From Clostridia bacterium (lineage in GTDB: Bacteria > Bacillota > Clostridia > Oscillospirales > CAG-272): 10,212 bases of DNA. The notes below the pieces were generated by a model. It did no database searches. It saw only the letters and a program-made list of their open reading frames with translations, and was not told the origin of the DNA. The DNA is taken from contig JAFTIV010000110.1 of NCBI GenBank assembly GCA_017456685.1, forward strand, positions 1 to 10,212. The letters run 5' to 3'. Of the stretch, positions 7,351-10,212 are shown in pieces. Position 1 is the stretch's first letter. Every line of letters begins with the position of its first letter. Both the position numbers and the translations under genes were made by a program.

Positions 7351-7361
7351 CTTGATTTTAA

Positions 7362-8183
7362 CTATTGCACCTCGGGGAAATCCTCGCAACCAGGAATAGG
7401 TGTTACGGTAACTGCTGTGCCAACCTTGTTTATTTCCACAGAAACACTCGCGCTGATTGTTGCGTCTTGACCCTCAATGTTAACATTCTCGATTGAGATA
7501 TCTGTATTTGCTGACTTTATGTAGCCGTTCTTCGCAATTACAAGCTCTACCTCAATGTCCGAAATCTCGACCTCGTCAGCATCAGCAACAACGCCCTCGC
7601 TCTCGAGATAGCCCTTTATTGTCTCATATACCTCAGGGTAAGCGCTTTCGGTAATTGCAAGAGTAAGTGTCTTGCCAGACTCCTCGCTCTTAACATCAAT
7701 ATCATCAAGAATTGCCTTTGGAATTTCTCTTACAACATCGTCAAAGGACTCCGGAATTTCTGGAATTTCCGCATCTGCCTCGTCGTAAGGGGTCTTGTAG
7801 CCTACTCCGTCCTCGACAATATACATCCACTCGCCATCGGTGTACATCTTCATGCTTGTGCTCTCGCCCATTACATTAGCGGAGAGCTCCATATACATAG
7901 CCTGCTCGTTAGCCTTAATAGAAGCTGTTACAGGAATTGTAAGTGTCATTCCGCTTACTGCAACTGATACATTGAGTGTAAGTGTTGCATCTACGCCTGC
8001 GAGCTCAGCTGTAGCTGTAAGTGCCTCCGAAAGAAGCTTAGCGTTGCCTGTAAGCTCGCTCTCGCTTGAGCTTTCCTCGTCATCATCATCGTCATCGTCG
8101 CTTCCGCCAAGCTCGCACGAGAAGAGCGCAAATGATGAAAGAAGCATGCAAAGAACAAGTATAATTGATAATAGCTTTTTCAT
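7362..8183 (-). CDS. Acidic lipoprotein, LolA/LppX-like fold suspected
   Basis: This 273-residue protein starts with a lipoprotein signal peptide (MKKLLSIILVLCMLLSSFAL) and has C23 in LFSC as the likely lipidated residue. An acidic, serine-rich tether follows, with seven aspartates in a row (29-35), then EESSSESE. The mature part (about 44-273) alternates beta strands, with a segment EQAMYMELSANVMGESTSMKMYTDGEWMYIVEDGVGYKT-like in pattern (long strands carrying a YTDGEWMY hairpin at about 113-120). That resembles the curved-sheet lipoproteins of the DUF6612/LppX-LolA type found in Bacillota; this is a fold guess, not a motif match. It would sit on the outer face of the membrane. The ATG has AAGGAGA about six bases upstream. 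It is a single-gene unit between a strong promoter and a strong terminator. Function is unknown. The aspartate run comes from a GAT/GAC triplet tract at 8079-8099 that could vary in length by slippage without shifting frame. Confidence 0.85.
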   Translation of the reverse strand: MKKLLSIILVLCMLLSSFALFSCELGGSDDDDDDDEESSSESELTGNAKLLSEALTATAELAGVDATLTLNVSVAVSGMTLTIPVTASIKANEQAMYMELSANVMGESTSMKMYTDGEWMYIVEDGVGYKTPYDEADAEIPEIPESFDDVVREIPKAILDDIDVKSEESGKTLTLAITESAYPEVYETIKGYLESEGVVADADEVEISDIEVELVIAKNGYIKSANTDISIENVNIEGQDATISASVSVEINKVGTAVTVTPIPGCEDFPEVQ

Positions 8184-8210
8184 TGTTTTTCTCCTTGAAA
8201 AGTGAAATTT

Positions 8211-8223
8211 CAGACTCCGTCTG
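8211..8223 (-). promoter_or_regulatory. Short palindrome at the predicted 5' end of the lipoprotein transcript
   Basis: CAGAC (8211-8215) and GTCTG (8219-8223) are perfect inverted repeats around a three-base loop. The predicted transcription start, seven bases past the -10 box at 8231-8236, falls at about 8224, so the RNA would begin with this hairpin. It could protect the 5' end or be an operator overlapping +1. Confidence 0.4.
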
Positions 8224-8230
8224 TTCTTTT

Positions 8231-8259
8231 ATTGTAGCACAGATGATTGCTTTTGTCAA
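8231..8259 (-). promoter_or_regulatory. SigA-type promoter of the acidic lipoprotein gene
   Basis: On the minus strand TTGACA (8259-8254), 17 bases and TACAAT (8236-8231), with TGC before the -10 box. The leader would be about 40 bases and contains the palindrome at 8211-8223 and a strong AAGGAGA site. Confidence 0.82.
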
Positions 8260-8268
8260 CCCAAAATA

Positions 8269-8319
8269 TTTTTTGCTTAAATATGCTTTTGCCCATTATT
8301 TTAAGAAAAAAGCAAAAAA
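8269..8319. promoter_or_regulatory. Inverted repeat in the divergent intergenic region
   Basis: TTTTTTGCT (8269-8277) and AGCAAAAAA (8311-8319) are nine-base inverted arms 33 bases apart, with a second pair CTTAAA (8276-8281) and TTTAAG (8300-8305) nested inside. The element lies between the two divergent promoters, directly before the symporter -35 box at 8323. It may be a regulator site, though both arms are A/T-rich and chance pairing is plausible. Confidence 0.3.
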
Positions 8320-8322
8320 AGG

Positions 8323-8351
8323 TTGCTATTGTGTCGGTTTTATGATATACT
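8323..8351 (+). promoter_or_regulatory. SigA-type promoter of the symporter gene
   Basis: TTGCTA (8323-8328), a 17-base spacer and TATACT (8346-8351), with TGA before the -10 box (extended -10). The -35 box is weaker than in the minus-strand promoters of this window. Transcription would start near 8358, about 34 bases before the TTG start codon. Confidence 0.72.
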
Positions 8352-8391
8352 AATACATATTTTTATATAAAATGATTGAGAGGTATTTATT

Positions 8392-9969
8392 TTGAACTGG
8401 GAACTTTTTGTATTGATTCTCTATTTCTCAACAATGCTTGGAATAGGAATCTTTATGTTCATTCGCTCAAGGAGCAAAACCGACAAGGATTATTTTCTTG
8501 GTGGAAGAAGCACCGGCCCTTGGGTAACTGCAATGAGCGCGCAGGCGTCTGATATGAGCGCTTGGCTTCTTATGGGACTTCCTGGAAGCGTTTTGGCCTT
8601 TGGTCTTGGACAAATTTGGATAGGCATAGGTCTTTTAATCGGCACCGCACTTAACTGGATACTTATTGCTAAAAGACTTCGTTGCTTCTCGCAGGCTACA
8701 AATGACTCGATTACCGTGCCACAATATTTATCTAATCGCTTTGCCACGAAGAGCAAGGGGCTTCAGGTATCGTGTGCGATAGTTTTCCTCGTTTGCTTCA
8801 CCATTTATGTTGCATCTGCATTTGTTGCGGGCACTGATGTGTTTGTTACCCTTTTTCCTAACCTTGAAAGATGGGTTGCAATGCTCATTTTCGCAGCAAT
8901 TCTTATCATCTATACCTTCCTCGGCGGATACAAGGCTGTTTGTTGGACAGACTTTTTCCAAGGACTTTTGATGCTCGCTGCTGTTTTGGCTGTACCACTT
9001 ATTATGGTATTTGCAGGAGACCTTGAGTTCTCGCTTCTTAGCAACGAAATCATCTCTGTCGGTGGAAATTCATATGCCTTTAACACAAATATGTTCTCCG
9101 ATTTTAGAGAAATCATAAATGGTCTTGCTTGGGGTCTTGGCTACTTTGGTATGCCTCATAGTATCGTCCGCTTTATGGGCATTAAGAAGGCATCTATGGT
9201 TAAGAAATCCGAAATCGTTGCCATCAGCTGGGTAACCCTTGCCCTTTCTGCAGTAGTTTTAATTTCCGTATTTGGCAGAGCCTTTGTTTTAGATGGTGTA
9301 AGCCTTGGAGAGCTTCTCCTTTATGGCGATTCTCAAAAATTGATATTTATTACTCTTGCAAGAGAACTATTCCCTGCGATAATTGCTGGACTTCTGCTCT
9401 CGGCTATCATAGCGGCTTCTATGTCAACCGCTGACAGCCAGCTTCTTGTTGCATCCTCATCCTTTACATCCGACATCTATAAGCCTCTAATCCGTAAGAG
9501 TGCACGCGACAAGGAAACTCTTTGGGTTGGTCGTGGGGTAGTTGTTCTTATTTCGATTATCGCATTTGTAATCGCAGCTGTTGGTGGTAGCGGAGCACAG
9601 GCGATTATGAATCTTGTTGAGTGCGCTTGGGCAGGCTTCGGCTCTGCGTTTGGTATGGTAATCATTCTCTCTGTATTCTGGAGACGCTTTACCTACAAGG
9701 GTGCGCTTGCGGGAGTTATCACAGGTGCGCTTGTTGACCTAATATTCCTTATGTTCTTCACAGATACCGCAACAACCTTTATTAGTGGCTACACATTCTT
9801 TATCGACACAGGTGTTTACGAGCTTATTCCTGGCTTTATCGCAAGTGCAATTGCCTCGGTTTCCGTAACCCTTCTTGACAAGGAGCCCTCTAAGGAGGTT
9901 ACCGACATATTCGACAACGCTATGTCACTTGCCAACAATAACGAGGAAACGGCTTCCGTTGAAGCATAA
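8392..9969 (+). CDS. putP: Sodium/proline symporter, SSS family
   Basis: A 525-residue membrane transporter of the sodium:solute symporter family that should take up proline with Na+. The PutP hallmark YFLGGRSTGPWVTAMSAQAS (34-53) followed by DMSAWLLMGLPGS (54-66) carries the conserved Asp D54 of the Na+ site. The second half of that site is SMSTADSQL (343-351), with S345 and T346 matching the sodium-binding serine and threonine of E. coli PutP. About 13 hydrophobic segments run from residue 5 to ~495, and a soluble acidic tail of about 30 residues ends the protein. The start is TTG: GAGAGG lies eight bases before it, and the nearby ATG at 8372 runs into a stop after seven codons. It is transcribed away from the lipoprotein gene and alone. 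Other SSS substrates cannot be excluded, but the motif match to proline carriers is close. Confidence 0.93.
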   Translation: MNWELFVLILYFSTMLGIGIFMFIRSRSKTDKDYFLGGRSTGPWVTAMSAQASDMSAWLLMGLPGSVLAFGLGQIWIGIGLLIGTALNWILIAKRLRCFSQATNDSITVPQYLSNRFATKSKGLQVSCAIVFLVCFTIYVASAFVAGTDVFVTLFPNLERWVAMLIFAAILIIYTFLGGYKAVCWTDFFQGLLMLAAVLAVPLIMVFAGDLEFSLLSNEIISVGGNSYAFNTNMFSDFREIINGLAWGLGYFGMPHSIVRFMGIKKASMVKKSEIVAISWVTLALSAVVLISVFGRAFVLDGVSLGELLLYGDSQKLIFITLARELFPAIIAGLLLSAIIAASMSTADSQLLVASSSFTSDIYKPLIRKSARDKETLWVGRGVVVLISIIAFVIAAVGGSGAQAIMNLVECAWAGFGSAFGMVIILSVFWRRFTYKGALAGVITGALVDLIFLMFFTDTATTFISGYTFFIDTGVYELIPGFIASAIASVSVTLLDKEPSKEVTDIFDNAMSLANNNEETASVEA

Positions 9970-9989
9970 ATCAAAAAGCAGAGATTTAA

Positions 9990-10021
9990 TAGCGTGATAC
10001 TCTTAACGGAGTATCACGCTA
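9990..10021 (+). terminator. Strong hairpin after the symporter gene, no U tract
   Basis: TAGCGTGATACTC (9990-10002) and GAGTATCACGCTA (10009-10021) form a perfect 13-base-pair stem with the loop TTAACG, 20 bases after the stop codon. There is no run of T after it, so it is not a classic intrinsic terminator. Each arm contains a 7-of-9 match to the 9-mer of the adjacent array (CGTGATACT against AGTGATATT), so it may be the first, head-to-head member of that array. It could still protect the 3' end of the symporter mRNA. Confidence 0.6.
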
Positions 10022-10023
10022 AC

Positions 10024-10193
10024 TCTATTCGCCTTCGGCGAGTTCTATTGCTACGCAGTGATATTCGGCTTACGCCGAGTGATATTTGCTTCGCAAGTTT
10101 ATAGGCGAATAGAATATCACTGAAGCCGTAAGGCTTCAATATCACTGTCGTTGTGCGACAATATCACTCTTTGCGTCAGCAAAGAATATCACT
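10024..10193. repeat. Array of small hairpins separated by the 9-mer AATATCACT in two orientations
   Basis: The 9-mer occurs four times directly (10113-10121, 10138-10146, 10160-10168, 10185-10193) and twice inverted as AGTGATATT (10057-10065, 10078-10086), every 21-25 bases. Between copies are small hairpins: TTGC/GCAG-type (10047-10059), TCGGC-TTAC-GCCGA (10065-10078), TTGC-TTC-GCAA (10086-10096), TGAAGCC-GTAA-GGCTTCA (10121-10138), TGTCG-TTGTG-CGACA (10146-10160) and CTTTGC-GTCA-GCAAAG (10169-10184). A further hairpin TCGCC-TTC-GGCGA lies at 10029-10041. TCTATTCGCCT (10024-10034) and AGGCGAATAGA (10103-10113) are 11-base inverted arms that could close over the left half. Stems differ in sequence but keep pairing; the loop TTAC in an inverted unit is the reverse complement of GTAA in a direct unit. 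I see no coding frame. It resembles a compound palindromic-repeat element rather than a CRISPR. Confidence 0.85.
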
Positions 10194-10212
10194 TTATACC
10201 AACAGAAAAGAG
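10194..10212. other. Right edge after the hairpin array
   Basis: The final 19 bases (TTATACCAACAGAAAAGAG) lie past the last 9-mer copy. No further 9-mer or hairpin is visible here, so the array may end at about 10193, but the window stops too soon to tell whether another gene or more units follow. Confidence 0.3.

Noticed and set aside
10057..10193. CRISPR array
   Set aside because: The repeated unit is only 9 bases, occurs in both orientations, and the intervening segments are self-complementary hairpins of 12-17 bases rather than unique spacers of 30 or more; no cas gene is nearby.
9990..10193. Integron attC sites or gene cassettes
   Set aside because: There are no GTTRRRY/RYYYAAC core sites, no cassette genes between the hairpins and no integrase in the window.

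Overview
The window looks like a chromosomal stretch of an anaerobic, gut-type Bacillota of the class Clostridia, most likely uncultured. This is inferred from short MKKLL-type lipoprotein signal peptides ending in a cysteine, strong AGGAGA/AGAGGT ribosome binding sites, SigA-type promoters, compact terminators, InlB/Listeria-Bacteroides-type repeats on a surface lipoprotein, and a Gram-positive-style PutP symporter. No phage, transposase, tRNA, rRNA or CRISPR is visible.

Layout from left to right. Positions 1-254 (minus) hold the start of a small two-helix membrane protein cut by the window edge; it has its own promoter. Positions 468-6274 (minus) are a three-gene operon transcribed right to left: a GH78 alpha-L-rhamnosidase, a xylulokinase-type FGGY sugar kinase, and a large lipoprotein with four InlB-like repeats and a CotH kinase domain. 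It starts at a consensus promoter (6317-6345) and ends at a hairpin terminator (420-453). Positions 6393-7244 (minus) encode a sugar phosphate isomerase/epimerase-type TIM barrel, and 7362-8183 (minus) an acidic lipoprotein. Each of these is a single-gene unit with its own promoter and terminator. At 8184-8391 divergent promoters face a plus-strand sodium/proline symporter gene (8392-9969) that starts with TTG. The last ~220 bases (9990-10193) are a non-coding cluster of small hairpins separated by a conserved 9-mer, AATATCACT. The 9-mer is in one orientation in the left part and the opposite orientation in the right part.

How the genes fit together: the rhamnosidase (no signal peptide, so cytoplasmic) and the kinase suggest catabolism of imported plant-type oligosaccharides or glycosides. 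The TIM-barrel protein, although transcribed separately, fits the same carbohydrate theme. The CotH lipoprotein would sit on the outer face of the membrane, and its co-transcription with the catabolic enzymes is unexpected. The symporter would bring in proline with sodium.

The most unusual signal is the terminal hairpin array. Its stems differ in sequence but keep perfect or near-perfect pairing, its linkers are identical, and its loops match across orientations. This points to selection or spread at the level of structure rather than of a protein.
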